Assembly: GCF_900129965.1 (NCBI RefSeq)
Contig: NZ_FQXM01000002.1
Coordinates: forward strand, 62,001 to 126,000
DNA: 64,000 nucleotides
Direction of reading: 5' to 3'
Source of the DNA: Clostridium grantii DSM 8605
GTDB lineage: Bacteria > Bacillota > Clostridia > Clostridiales > Clostridiaceae
Below are positions 33,636-42,209 of the stretch, piece by piece. Position numbers and translations under genes: made by a program. Under the pieces are notes generated by a model that was given only the letters and a program-made list of their open reading frames with translations, was not told the DNA's origin and ran no database searches. The stretch's first letter is position 1. The number at the start of each line of letters is the position of its first letter.

Positions 33636-35078
33636 TTGGATAAATTAAGTTTCGAAAATTACGGATTAAGTGATGAAGTTTTAAAAGCCATTAAGAATTT
33701 GGGATATAAAAACCCAACGGAAGTTCAGAATAAAGTACTTTCAAATTTTAAAGACAATAAAGATCTTATTGTGAAAGCTCAAACAGGTAGTGGCAAAACA
33801 GCAGCTTTTGGAATTCCTCTTTGTGATAAAATTGAAATTGAAGAAAAAAGTCCTCAAGTGTTAGTGCTTACACCTACTAGAGAACTAGCTATTCAAGTGA
33901 AAGATGACATCTCAAATATTGGAAGATTGAAAAAAATAAGAGTTACAGCAGTGTATGGAAAACAGCCTATACACATTCAAGAAAGAAATCTAAAACAAAG
34001 AATTCACATTATAGCAGGGACCCCAGGAAGAACTTTTGATCATATTATGAAAAAAAACATAGTTTTAGATAAGATAAAGTATTTAGTTATTGATGAAGCG
34101 GATAAAATGTTAAGTATGGGATTTATTGATGAGGTAGAGAGTATAATAAAAAAATTGCCAAAAGATAGAGTGACTATGCTTTTTTCAGCGACAATGCCAG
34201 AAAAGATTCAAAGAATATGTACTAAGTATATGAAAGAACCGAAAACTATAGAAATTGAAAGTAACACTTTAACTGTAGAAAAAATAACTCAAGTTTATTA
34301 TGAAATTGAAAAAGAAAATAAATTCTCGCTTTTAAATAGAATTATTTATACAGAAGGAATTTTTAGCTCTATTATATTTTGCAATACCAGAGAAGAAGTT
34401 GATTATGTAGGCAGAAGTATGAGAAGAAAAGGATTTTCATCTGATGTTTTACATGGAGGAATGGAACAAAGAGATAGACTTGAAATTATGGAAAAATTCA
34501 AAAGAGGTGAATTTAAATATCTAGTGGCTACAGATGTTGCAGCACGTGGTATCCATATCGATGAATTAACTCATGTTATAAACTATGAGGTTCCATATGA
34601 AAAAGAAAGTTATGTTCATAGAATAGGTAGAACTGGTAGGGCAGGGGAGAATGGAAAAGCAATAACCTTTGTTACTCCCCATGAATACAAATTCTTCAAC
34701 GAGTTAATTGATTATGTAAATGTACCTATAGAGAAAATAGAAGAACCAAGTGAAGATGAATTTTTAAAAGCTAAAGAATTAAATGAGCAAGAAATTATGG
34801 CTAAACCTAAGTTAAAGAAGAATAAAAATAGCCAAGTAAACAAAGGAATATCTAAAATCAGAATTAACTCAGGTAAAAAGAAGAAAATTAGACCAGGAGA
34901 CATATTAGGTGCTATATCTAATATGCAAGGAATTTTGCCAGAAGATATAGGTATTATAGATGTTCAAGATACTATGAGTCATGTAGATATATTGAATAAT
35001 AAAGGAAGTATTGTGGCAAAACAATTTGCCACTACGAAGATTAAAGGGAAAACAGTAAGTGCGAGAATTTTGAGGTAG
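33636..35078 (+). CDS. dbpA: DEAD-box RNA helicase, DbpA/YxiN type
   Basis: 480 residues. Helicase motifs in order: Q motif with PTEVQ, AQTGSGKTAAF, PTRELAIQ, IAGTPGR, DEAD in VIDEADKMLSMGF, SAT, then VATDVAARGIHID and YVHRIGRTGRAG. The last 75 residues (KIRINSGKKKKIRPGDILGA to KGKTVSARILR) form the DbpA RNA-binding domain that recognises hairpin 92 of 23S rRNA, pointing to a role in large-subunit assembly. The start is TTG; GGGG at 33622-33625 gives ten-base spacing. A TATAAT lies at 33499-33504 without a clear -35. Confidence 0.95.
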   Translation: MDKLSFENYGLSDEVLKAIKNLGYKNPTEVQNKVLSNFKDNKDLIVKAQTGSGKTAAFGIPLCDKIEIEEKSPQVLVLTPTRELAIQVKDDISNIGRLKKIRVTAVYGKQPIHIQERNLKQRIHIIAGTPGRTFDHIMKKNIVLDKIKYLVIDEADKMLSMGFIDEVESIIKKLPKDRVTMLFSATMPEKIQRICTKYMKEPKTIEIESNTLTVEKITQVYYEIEKENKFSLLNRIIYTEGIFSSIIFCNTREEVDYVGRSMRRKGFSSDVLHGGMEQRDRLEIMEKFKRGEFKYLVATDVAARGIHIDELTHVINYEVPYEKESYVHRIGRTGRAGENGKAITFVTPHEYKFFNELIDYVNVPIEKIEEPSEDEFLKAKELNEQEIMAKPKLKKNKNSQVNKGISKIRINSGKKKKIRPGDILGAISNMQGILPEDIGIIDVQDTMSHVDILNNKGSIVAKQFATTKIKGKTVSARILR

Positions 35079-35165
35079 AATTTTTGTTTTAATTTATTTG
35101 TTGATATTTGATGAATAATAAATACAGCAACATAGAAGTGTTGCCATAAAAAAGAGGTTATTAAT

Positions 35166-37325
35166 GTGATAGAAAATGCAAGAGAAAAACTAAAAAAACA
35201 TTTTGGATATGACAGCTTCAGAAAAGGACAAGAACAGGTTATTGAAGATGTTTTAAACCATAAAGATGTAGTTGCCGTAATGCCTACGGGGGCAGGTAAG
35301 TCTATTTGTTTTCAAGTTCCGGCTCTTTTATTTCCTGGAATTACGGTAGTTATTTCCCCTTTGATATCCCTGATGAAAGATCAAGTGGATAGTTTAAAGG
35401 AAGTGGGTATAAAAGCTACTTATATAAATAGTTCTTTGAGTGCAACAGAGGTTAATAATAGAATATTTAAGATGCTTTCAGGTGATTATAAGCTAGTTTA
35501 TTTAGCACCGGAAAGGCTTGAATCAAGGGTTTTTGTTGATACTTTGTGTAATATGGATATATCTTTTGTTGCTGTTGATGAAGCTCATTGTATTTCACAG
35601 TGGGGTCATGACTTTAGAACAAGTTATAGAAAAATCTCCTATTTTATAAAACAAATAAACCCTAGACCAGTAGTAGGTGCGTTTACTGCTACAGCTACAG
35701 AAAAGGTTAAAGAAGATATAGCATCTTTATTAGAACTAAGAAATCCAGAAGTTTATATTACAGGTTTCGATAGAGAAAATCTTAAATTTTCTGTATTAAA
35801 AGGTGTAAATAATGAAAGTTTTATATTGGATTATTTGAGCAAAAACAAAAAAACTACGGGTATTATATATACTTCTACTAGAAAAACAGCAGAAAGTATT
35901 TATAATTCGTTGATAAAAAATAGTATTAAAGCAGGAGTTTATCATGCTGGACTTAGTGATGAGGAAAGAAATGATATGCAAAATAAATTTGCTTATGATG
36001 ATATTGATGTTATTGTAGCAACTAATGCTTTTGGTATGGGTATAGATAAATCCAATGTTAGATTTGTTATTCACAATAATCTGCCTAAGAATATGGAAGC
36101 TTATTATCAAGAAGCAGGTCGTGCTGGAAGAGATGGGGAAAATTCTGAGTGTATACTTCTATTTTCACCTAGGGATATTCAACTTCAATCATATTTTATA
36201 GAAGAGGGCGGTTTATCTCCTGAAAGAAAAGCTAATGAGTATGAAAAATTAAGATTAATGGTGGATTATTGCCATACGTCTACTTGTTTAAGAAAATATA
36301 TATTAGAGTATTTTGGAGATTTTTCATTGAATAGTAGTTGTGATAATTGCAGCAATTGTAATGATGAAAGAGAATTGGTTGACATAACATTAGAAGCTAA
36401 AAAAATATTTTCTTGTATATATAGAATGCAACAAAGATTTGGAAGTAATATGGTGGCCGATGTTCTAAAAGGATCAAAGGCTAAAAAAATAACTGAGAGT
36501 AGATTAAATACTTTATCTACTTACGGTATAATGGAAGAGTTTATAAAAAAAGACATTGTTGATATGATTAATGTTTTAACCGCAGATAGCTATCTAAACT
36601 TAACCAACGATGCTTACCCGGTTTTAAAGTTAACGAATAAAGCAGTAGGGGTATTAAAAGATCAGGAAACTGTCTTTATGAAAATGAATAAGGTTCAAGC
36701 AAAATTGGAACAAGATAATGATTTATTCCAAATTTTAAGAAATTTAAGAAAAGAAATTTCAATAGAAGAGTCTATACCACCTTATATTGTGTTTTCTGAT
36801 GCTGTCTTAAAAGAAATGTCAACATATATGCCTTTGAATAAACCTGAGTTTTTGAATGTCAAAGGTGTTGGAGAAGTTAAGTATGAAAAATATGGAGAAA
36901 AATTCATTGAAGAAATAGAGTCCTATATTAACGAAAATGATTTAGATGTTGGTTCTTTTAGAAAAAGAATTTATGAAGATTCTTTCGCTTCCGATAAGGT
37001 AAGAGAGGGTTATAAAAGTAATAAAACACCTACGCACATAATTACTTACGAAATGTTTGCAGAGGGCAAAACCATGGATGAGATTATAGAAGAAAGAGAT
37101 TTGAAAATTCGAACAGCAGAAGATCATGTGGTGAAATCTTTAAAAGAGGGTATGAAAATAGATATAAAAAGAATTGAAAATATAGTACCTAAAGAATATA
37201 TTGGGTTAATAGAAGAAGCAATAAAAAAATGTGAAGAAGACAGATTATCACCAGTTAAAGAAATGTTACCTGATGAGGTAGATTATTTCTGGATTAAGCT
37301 TGTGAAATATGGAATAGTATGTTGA
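35166..37325 (+). CDS. recQ: ATP-dependent DNA helicase RecQ
   Basis: 719 residues from a GTG start behind GAGG. Motifs: FRKGQEQVIEDVL, Walker A PTGAGKSICFQVP, VDEAHCISQWGHDFR (DEAH and the aromatic loop), FTATAT, then NAFGMGIDKSNVRFVIH and QEAGRAGRDG. A zinc-binding RQC region has four Cys near residues 379-396 (CDNCSNC). An HRDC domain lies near 520-595, and an extra C-terminal helix-turn-helix module (THIITYEMFAEGKTMDEI) is typical of Firmicute RecQ. It unwinds recombination intermediates. The gap to dbpA is 87 bases. Confidence 0.96.
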   Translation: MIENAREKLKKHFGYDSFRKGQEQVIEDVLNHKDVVAVMPTGAGKSICFQVPALLFPGITVVISPLISLMKDQVDSLKEVGIKATYINSSLSATEVNNRIFKMLSGDYKLVYLAPERLESRVFVDTLCNMDISFVAVDEAHCISQWGHDFRTSYRKISYFIKQINPRPVVGAFTATATEKVKEDIASLLELRNPEVYITGFDRENLKFSVLKGVNNESFILDYLSKNKKTTGIIYTSTRKTAESIYNSLIKNSIKAGVYHAGLSDEERNDMQNKFAYDDIDVIVATNAFGMGIDKSNVRFVIHNNLPKNMEAYYQEAGRAGRDGENSECILLFSPRDIQLQSYFIEEGGLSPERKANEYEKLRLMVDYCHTSTCLRKYILEYFGDFSLNSSCDNCSNCNDERELVDITLEAKKIFSCIYRMQQRFGSNMVADVLKGSKAKKITESRLNTLSTYGIMEEFIKKDIVDMINVLTADSYLNLTNDAYPVLKLTNKAVGVLKDQETVFMKMNKVQAKLEQDNDLFQILRNLRKEISIEESIPPYIVFSDAVLKEMSTYMPLNKPEFLNVKGVGEVKYEKYGEKFIEEIESYINENDLDVGSFRKRIYEDSFASDKVREGYKSNKTPTHIITYEMFAEGKTMDEIIEERDLKIRTAEDHVVKSLKEGMKIDIKRIENIVPKEYIGLIEEAIKKCEEDRLSPVKEMLPDEVDYFWIKLVKYGIVC

Positions 37326-37330
37326 AGTAT

Positions 37331-37363
37331 AAATAAAAGAGGAACTTTGTTCCTCTTTTATTT
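37331..37363 (+). terminator. Terminator of recQ
   Basis: A perfect 15-base stem (AAATAAAAGAGGAAC and its complement) with a three-base loop, T-rich at the 3' side. Confidence 0.9.
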
Positions 37364-37468
37364 ATTGTCTAAAAACAATATGGTATAATTAAGGTGAATT
37401 AAAAGAAAATTCAGAATAAAAGCAGTTACTTCAATAACTATATATTTAACACACGAGGAGTGAGAAAG

Positions 37469-39238
37469 ATGAAAAAAAACAGATTAAATATGAAGCAATG
37501 GATAATGAAATCAGCAAAAGCAGTTTATAGTACGTTTTATAGATTCCCTAGTACAATAATAATATTTTTAATACTAGCAGCAATTTTTATTTTTCGCATA
37601 GAGACCCCCTATGATAAGATTCAAGATATTTCTGAAAAACTAGATAGGGTAACAGCTGTTTTATTTTTATCAGTTCCATTTACCTTAGGAATTAGCAATA
37701 TTATAGAAAGGTTTTATAATAGATTATTTAAATGGATTTTTCCTTTAATATGGATTAGTGAAATTTTATTTGTTTATCTTTATTATTCTTTTCTTTTAAA
37801 AGACATAGAAATGCAACCGATGGTAAGGTTATTGTTGCTTTCAGTAGCATTTGGTTTAGTTTTTTTACTCATGCCTTATTACTATAGTAAAAATAACTTT
37901 GAGATCTATATAACAAAAGTTATTTCAAGGTTACTTATAAGTATATTTTATACAATTGTATTAGGCTTGGGATTAATGGCAATTTTATTTGCAGTTAAAT
38001 CTTTACTATATGAAGGAATGAGTGAAAATCTTTATATTTATTCGTGGATAATAGCATGGAACATATTTGCACCAATTTATTTTTTATATGGATACCCTAA
38101 GATAGAAGATAAATTTGATGACCAGGATTATAATATGGTTTTAAAGATTCTATTATCTTATATAGTACTACCGTTAATTACGGCTTACACTGTGGTTTTA
38201 TATTTGTATTTTGCTAAGATTATTATTACAGGAGTGTGGCCTAGTGGAATAGTATCTTATTTAGTTGTTTTTTATGCAGCCATTAGTATAGTTACAGTTT
38301 TCTTGATTTGGCCTTTAAGGAATTTTAGTAGATGGGTAAGGATATTTACAGAGGGAGTAACTAAAATAATTCTACCTTTACTAGCAATGATGTTTGTATC
38401 TATAAGTATACGTATAAGCGAATTTGGAGTAACTGAAAATAGATATTTCATTTTAATTATAGGGCTTTGGGCAACCTTTGCCATGATTTTTATAGCTTTT
38501 AATAAAGGAAAAAATAATATTGTTTTGTTTATTAGTTTGGCGTTAATATGCATCATAGCAGTTGTTGGACCATTAAGTGCTTTTAATATATCTATAAAAA
38601 GTCAAAATAATAGATTTTATAAAATAGTTTCTAAATATGATATGTTAAATGAAGGAAAAGTTATGCATCAAAATTCTAAGGTATCAGAAAAAGACCAAAA
38701 GGAAATCACAGGGATAATTAGTTACTTTGATAGTTCACATAGCCTAGATAAGTTAGAATATCTACCAGATGACTATAATAGGAGTGATATGAAGAAGGTA
38801 TTTGGGTTTGAAGAGTATTATGGAAGTAATGATAATATTGGTAATTTCTATTACTATAGAGCAGATGTTTATCCAATAGACACAAAGGGATTTTCAGAAA
38901 TATATAAATTTGATAAATATAACAATGGATTATCTTCAAATAATAAAGAGGGTTTAAGTTTTAATATTGATGAGGATAATAAGCTGATAGTTAGTAGTAG
39001 TAGTAGTAGTAGTGAAATTTTCACATTGAACTTGTCACAAGTTGTAGATGAGCTAAATAAAAAGTATGGATTTAATAGGGAAGATGAGTTAATACCAAAG
39101 GAAGATTTAATGATAAAGGATGAAAATAATGATATAGAAATTAAAGTAATAATAACTAATGTTAGTGGAAATAAAAAAAGTGAAGAGGTTACTTTAATTG
39201 ATTATTTAGAAGGTTATGTTTTAGTAAAGTATAAATAA
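37469..39238 (+). CDS. DUF4153 domain membrane protein
   Basis: 589 residues from ATG 37469; GAGGAG at 37455-37460 gives eight-base spacing, while an in-frame GTG at 37460 overlaps that site. About twelve hydrophobic segments fill residues 20-380 (for example SAKAVYSTFYRFPSTIIIFL near the start), followed by a soluble C-terminal region of about 210 residues. The C-terminal region holds a run of seven Ser encoded by repeated AGT (38992-39013). The family is uncharacterised. Confidence 0.85.
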   Translation: MKKNRLNMKQWIMKSAKAVYSTFYRFPSTIIIFLILAAIFIFRIETPYDKIQDISEKLDRVTAVLFLSVPFTLGISNIIERFYNRLFKWIFPLIWISEILFVYLYYSFLLKDIEMQPMVRLLLLSVAFGLVFLLMPYYYSKNNFEIYITKVISRLLISIFYTIVLGLGLMAILFAVKSLLYEGMSENLYIYSWIIAWNIFAPIYFLYGYPKIEDKFDDQDYNMVLKILLSYIVLPLITAYTVVLYLYFAKIIITGVWPSGIVSYLVVFYAAISIVTVFLIWPLRNFSRWVRIFTEGVTKIILPLLAMMFVSISIRISEFGVTENRYFILIIGLWATFAMIFIAFNKGKNNIVLFISLALICIIAVVGPLSAFNISIKSQNNRFYKIVSKYDMLNEGKVMHQNSKVSEKDQKEITGIISYFDSSHSLDKLEYLPDDYNRSDMKKVFGFEEYYGSNDNIGNFYYYRADVYPIDTKGFSEIYKFDKYNNGLSSNNKEGLSFNIDEDNKLIVSSSSSSSEIFTLNLSQVVDELNKKYGFNREDELIPKEDLMIKDENNDIEIKVIITNVSGNKKSEEVTLIDYLEGYVLVKYK

Positions 39239-39243
39239 ATAAT

Positions 39244-39279
39244 AAAAAGAGAAGGGTATTTTCATTACCTTCTCTTTTT
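39244..39279. terminator. Terminator after the DUF4153 gene (may also serve the convergent csp gene)
   Basis: AAAAAGAGAAGG pairs with CCTTCTCTTTTT, with an inner GTA/TAC and one bulged G. A/T tracts on both sides fit two convergent genes. Confidence 0.85.
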
Positions 39280-39311
39280 ATATATAAATGTGTTAATTAT
39301 TTATATGATAA

Positions 39312-39512
39312 TTAAAGTTTAACTACGTTAGCAGCTTGTGGACCTTTAGCGCCATTTGTCAATTCGAATTGAACTTCTTGACCTTCTTCTAAAGATTTGA
39401 ATCCATCTCCTTGAAGTGCTGAGAAATGTACGAATACATCTTCTTCTCCGTCTACTGATATAAATCCAAATCCTTTTTCGTTGTTAAACCATTTTACTAT
39501 TCCGTTTTTCAT
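39312..39512 (-). CDS. cspA: Cold-shock protein, CspA family
   Basis: 66 residues, a single cold-shock domain. It begins MKNGIVKWFNNEKGFGFIS with RNP1 (KGFGFI) and contains RNP2 (VFVHF). These small beta-barrel proteins bind single-stranded RNA or DNA and act as RNA chaperones. GGAGG lies nine bases before the ATG. The leader is short (about 40 bases), unlike the long thermosensing leader of E. coli cspA. Confidence 0.97.
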   Translation of the reverse strand: MKNGIVKWFNNEKGFGFISVDGEEDVFVHFSALQGDGFKSLEEGQEVQFELTNGAKGPQAANVVKL

Positions 39513-39556
39513 TGTAAAGCCTCCAAAAATTTTATTTGTAATTTACTTACTGATTA

Positions 39557-39585
39557 AGATTATCATAAGTAAAACATCTTGTCAA
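39557..39585 (-). promoter_or_regulatory. Promoter of the cold-shock gene
   Basis: On the minus strand TTGACA (39585-39580) and TAATCT (39562-39557) are 17 bases apart. It fits entirely between ilvN and csp. Confidence 0.8.
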
Positions 39586-39588
39586 AGG

Positions 39589-40083
39589 TTATTTTGAGCA
39601 AGCAGTTCCTCTTTCAAGGGCGGTTAATCCTGTTCTTGCAATCTTTTTTATACCATAAGGTCTAACTAGATTTATGAATGCTTCTACTTTGTTTTGGTCA
39701 CCAGTAACCTCAATAGTCATGCTTTTTGTATCCATATCTATTATCTTACATCTAAATATATTTACAGCCTCATTAATAGAGGATTTTGCAGCAGCATCAG
39801 ATGCAGAAACCTTTATTAATGCAAGCTCTCTATAAACAGATTTATCACTTTCTAAAACAACAACTTTTATTACGTCTATTAATTTATTTAGTTGCTTATT
39901 AATTTGCTCAAGCATGTATTCATCACCAATGACAACTATAGTCATCCTAGAAAGGGAGGGGTCCTCGGTGGGACCAACAGTTAATGAATAAATATTATAT
40001 CCTCTTCTACTGAAAAGGCCAGAGATCTTAGTTAAAACGCTAGGTTGATTTTCTACTAATACAGATAAAACGTAAGTATTCAT
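39589..40083 (-). CDS. ilvN: Acetolactate synthase small (regulatory) subunit
   Basis: 164 residues, full length for the IlvH/IlvN type. The N-terminal ACT domain reads YVLSVLVENQPSVLTKISGLF and SRRGYNIYSLTVGPTEDP, followed by the second domain (RELALIKVSASDAA to the C-terminus) that binds the large subunit. It confers valine feedback on branched-chain amino acid synthesis in related enzymes. It starts 10 bases after ilvB, under the same T-box. Confidence 0.95.
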   Translation of the reverse strand: MNTYVLSVLVENQPSVLTKISGLFSRRGYNIYSLTVGPTEDPSLSRMTIVVIGDEYMLEQINKQLNKLIDVIKVVVLESDKSVYRELALIKVSASDAAAKSSINEAVNIFRCKIIDMDTKSMTIEVTGDQNKVEAFINLVRPYGIKKIARTGLTALERGTACSK

Positions 40084-40093
40084 ATTTTCCTCC

Positions 40094-41698
40094 TTAAAGA
40101 GTTTTTTGATCTTTTGATACCAAGCAATTAATTAAAAAAGAGCCTTCAGTATTCATAGCTTCATGGATTACATCCTTTAATTGACTATTTTCATATACTT
40201 TTCGTCCTTTTATATTGTAAGCTTCAGCTAATTTTATAAAATCAGGATTTTTGATTAAATCAATTCCATTTGTTGCTTTGTAGACTTTATTTTGAAATTC
40301 ATTTACCATGCCTAGCACACCATTTTCAAAGAGTAATATGATGATATCTAAATTATTTGCAAGAATAGTTCCTAATTCAAACATACACATTTGAAAACCA
40401 CCATCACCACAAATTGCTACAACTCTTTTGTCAGGATTTCCAATTTTAGCGCCTACAGCTGAAGGAATGGAATAGCCCATTGTCCCTAAGCCACCGGAAG
40501 TTAGAAATCTTCTTTCGCCATAAATATGAAAATGATGAGCAGTCCATATTTGATTTTGTCCAACATCTGTAGTTATTATTGCATCATCTTCAATCATATC
40601 TGATATAAGATTTAAAGCAAATTTAGGACATACATAATCATTCATTCCAAAATTTGGAGATTCTCTTTTGTTTAAATTTATTTCTTTTATCCAATCCTCG
40701 GTATCAATAACTTTTATATCTTTATTTATTTCTTGTAAAATATATTTTGAATCACCGACTAAAGGAATAGAAGTTCCTAAATTTTTTCCTATTTCAGCAG
40801 GATCAATATCAATGTGTATAAGATCTGCATTTTTAGCGAAAGTTGAGCCACCAGTGGCTCTATCAGCAACTCTAGTACCTATCAAGATGATTAAATCTGC
40901 TTCTTTTACTGCTTTGTTAGCATGAGCTTTTCCGTGAGTGCCAATTAAACCTATATAATAGTTAGAGTTAGAGTTTATTCCATCCTTAGCCATTAAAGTA
41001 TGAACTACAGGAATATGGGATTTGTTTATAAATTCTTTTAACTCATCCTCAGCATTTGCAGAAATTATACCACCACCAATACAAACAAGAGGTTTTTTGC
41101 TTTTTTCTATACGATGAATTGCTCGTTGTATTTGTAATTTGTGACCTTCTGTAGTAGGTTTATAACCTCTAATGTTGGCTTCTTCAGGATATTCAAAATT
41201 AATTTCCATTTTTTGAATGTCTAGAGGAATATCTATTAAAACAGGGCCTTTTCTACCACTTCCTGCAATGTAGAAAGCCTCTTTAAAAATTCTTGGAATA
41301 TCATTTACATCTTTAATTAAGTAATTATGTTTTGTAAAAGATGCGGTTGCCCCAATTGTATCTGCTTCTTGAAAAATATCTTTTCCTATAAGATTTGATT
41401 CAATTTGACCTGTAATAACCACCAATGGAATAGAATCCATATAAGCAGTTGCTATAGCTGTTATTAGATTTGTTGCGCCTGGTCCAGAAGTCCCTATACA
41501 TACCCCTATGCTTCGGGTGGATCTAGCATATCCGGAAGCACTATGACCGGCAGCTTGTTCATGTCTTACTAAAATATGGTCTATACTAGACGTTCTTAGA
41601 GCTTCGTAAAGTGGAACCACAGGTACACCTGGATATCCGAATACTTTAGTAACATTCTCTTTCTCTAAACATTTTACAATTGCTTCAGAACCGATCAT
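40094..41698 (-). CDS. ilvB: Acetolactate synthase large (catalytic) subunit
   Basis: 534 residues from ATG 41698, behind GGAGG with eight-base spacing; the longer ORF from 41713 would start inside that ribosome site. Thiamin-diphosphate enzyme motifs: VFGYPGVPVVPLYEAL, the catalytic Glu in RHEQAAGHSASGYAR, the FAD-domain region, and the TPP motif GDGGFQMCMFELGTILANNLD. It condenses pyruvate to acetolactate for Val/Leu, or pyruvate plus 2-ketobutyrate for Ile. A 12-codon ORF overlaps the start as ATGA (41695-41733). It is controlled by the T-box leader. Confidence 0.96.
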   Translation of the reverse strand: MIGSEAIVKCLEKENVTKVFGYPGVPVVPLYEALRTSSIDHILVRHEQAAGHSASGYARSTRSIGVCIGTSGPGATNLITAIATAYMDSIPLVVITGQIESNLIGKDIFQEADTIGATASFTKHNYLIKDVNDIPRIFKEAFYIAGSGRKGPVLIDIPLDIQKMEINFEYPEEANIRGYKPTTEGHKLQIQRAIHRIEKSKKPLVCIGGGIISANAEDELKEFINKSHIPVVHTLMAKDGINSNSNYYIGLIGTHGKAHANKAVKEADLIILIGTRVADRATGGSTFAKNADLIHIDIDPAEIGKNLGTSIPLVGDSKYILQEINKDIKVIDTEDWIKEINLNKRESPNFGMNDYVCPKFALNLISDMIEDDAIITTDVGQNQIWTAHHFHIYGERRFLTSGGLGTMGYSIPSAVGAKIGNPDKRVVAICGDGGFQMCMFELGTILANNLDIIILLFENGVLGMVNEFQNKVYKATNGIDLIKNPDFIKLAEAYNIKGRKVYENSQLKDVIHEAMNTEGSFLINCLVSKDQKTL

Positions 41699-41733
41699 AT
41701 TAATGTCCTCCATTTGATTTTATTTCTTTTCAT
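41695..41733 (-). CDS. 12-residue leader ORF coupled to ilvB
   Basis: MKRNKIKWRTLI then TGA, whose last bases overlap the ilvB ATG (ATGA). A run of five G at 41744-41740 gives six-base spacing to its own ATG. It holds one Leu and two Ile codons but no run of branched-chain codons, so it is not a classic attenuator peptide. It may raise ilvB translation by coupling. Confidence 0.5.
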   Translation of the reverse strand: MKRNKIKWRTLI

Positions 41734-41854
41734 AATAATCCCCCTTTAATAAACTTGTTCTTAATAGTCCGAAAATAGATATTGTTTATATTTATACTGC
41801 TTAATCAATAAAAAATATAAAATAAAAGGTGTTTATAAAAATTATATTGAACGC

Positions 41855-41888
41855 AAAAAAGACAGACTGTCTCTGGGGCGAGAAGTCT
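41855..41888 (-). terminator. T-box intrinsic terminator
   Basis: On the minus strand AGACTTCTC pairs with GAGA(C)AGTCT (one bulged C), and a run of six T follows after GTC. Confidence 0.8.
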
Positions 41889-42101
41889 ATCGCGGTACCA
41901 CCCATATTTATAACTTATTTGAATAACGGCTAGGCCGGCACAGCTTACTATTAATTTCAGCTTGCAGCTCCAGGGTGAGGTTCAACAAAAAATAACTCAT
42001 GGGCTCTCAGCAACCCCACTCTCTGTAAAGTATCAAATGTTTACTTATCCCTATCATGGCTTTTGATTGAAGTGTATAAACTTACAATATTTTGTTTATT
42101 G
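41855..42101 (-). promoter_or_regulatory. T-box riboswitch controlling ilvBN, probable Leu specifier
   Basis: The minus strand carries the T-box sequence GGGTGGTACCGCG (41903-41891), whose UGGN bulge binds the uncharged tRNA end. Upstream is a Stem I with AGAGAGTGGGGTTGCTGAGAG and, on its 3' side, GAACCTCACCCTGGAGC. Reading the codon followed by the conserved A gives CTC (41979-41977), a leucine specifier. The terminator lies at 41888-41855. Uncharged tRNA-Leu would stabilise the antiterminator and switch on ilvBN. The 495 bases between ilvB and the next gene upstream are explained by this leader, its promoter and the small coupled ORF. Confidence 0.93.
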
Positions 42102-42107
42102 TTGTAT

Positions 42108-42136
42108 ATCTTACTACGGGCAAAGAAAAATGTCAA
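42108..42136 (-). promoter_or_regulatory. Promoter of the T-box/ilvBN transcript
   Basis: On the minus strand TTGACA (42136-42131) and TAAGAT (42113-42108) are 17 bases apart, immediately upstream of Stem I. Confidence 0.85.
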
Positions 42137-42209
42137 TGTTTATATCAGAATTTACTGATTATTTATGAGTGTTACAAAAAAAATAAACTTATTTTGACAA
42201 AATACAAAA

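Noticed and set aside
33610..33648. 12-codon ORF overlapping the dbpA start
   Set aside because: It has no ribosome site of its own and is out of frame; probably chance.
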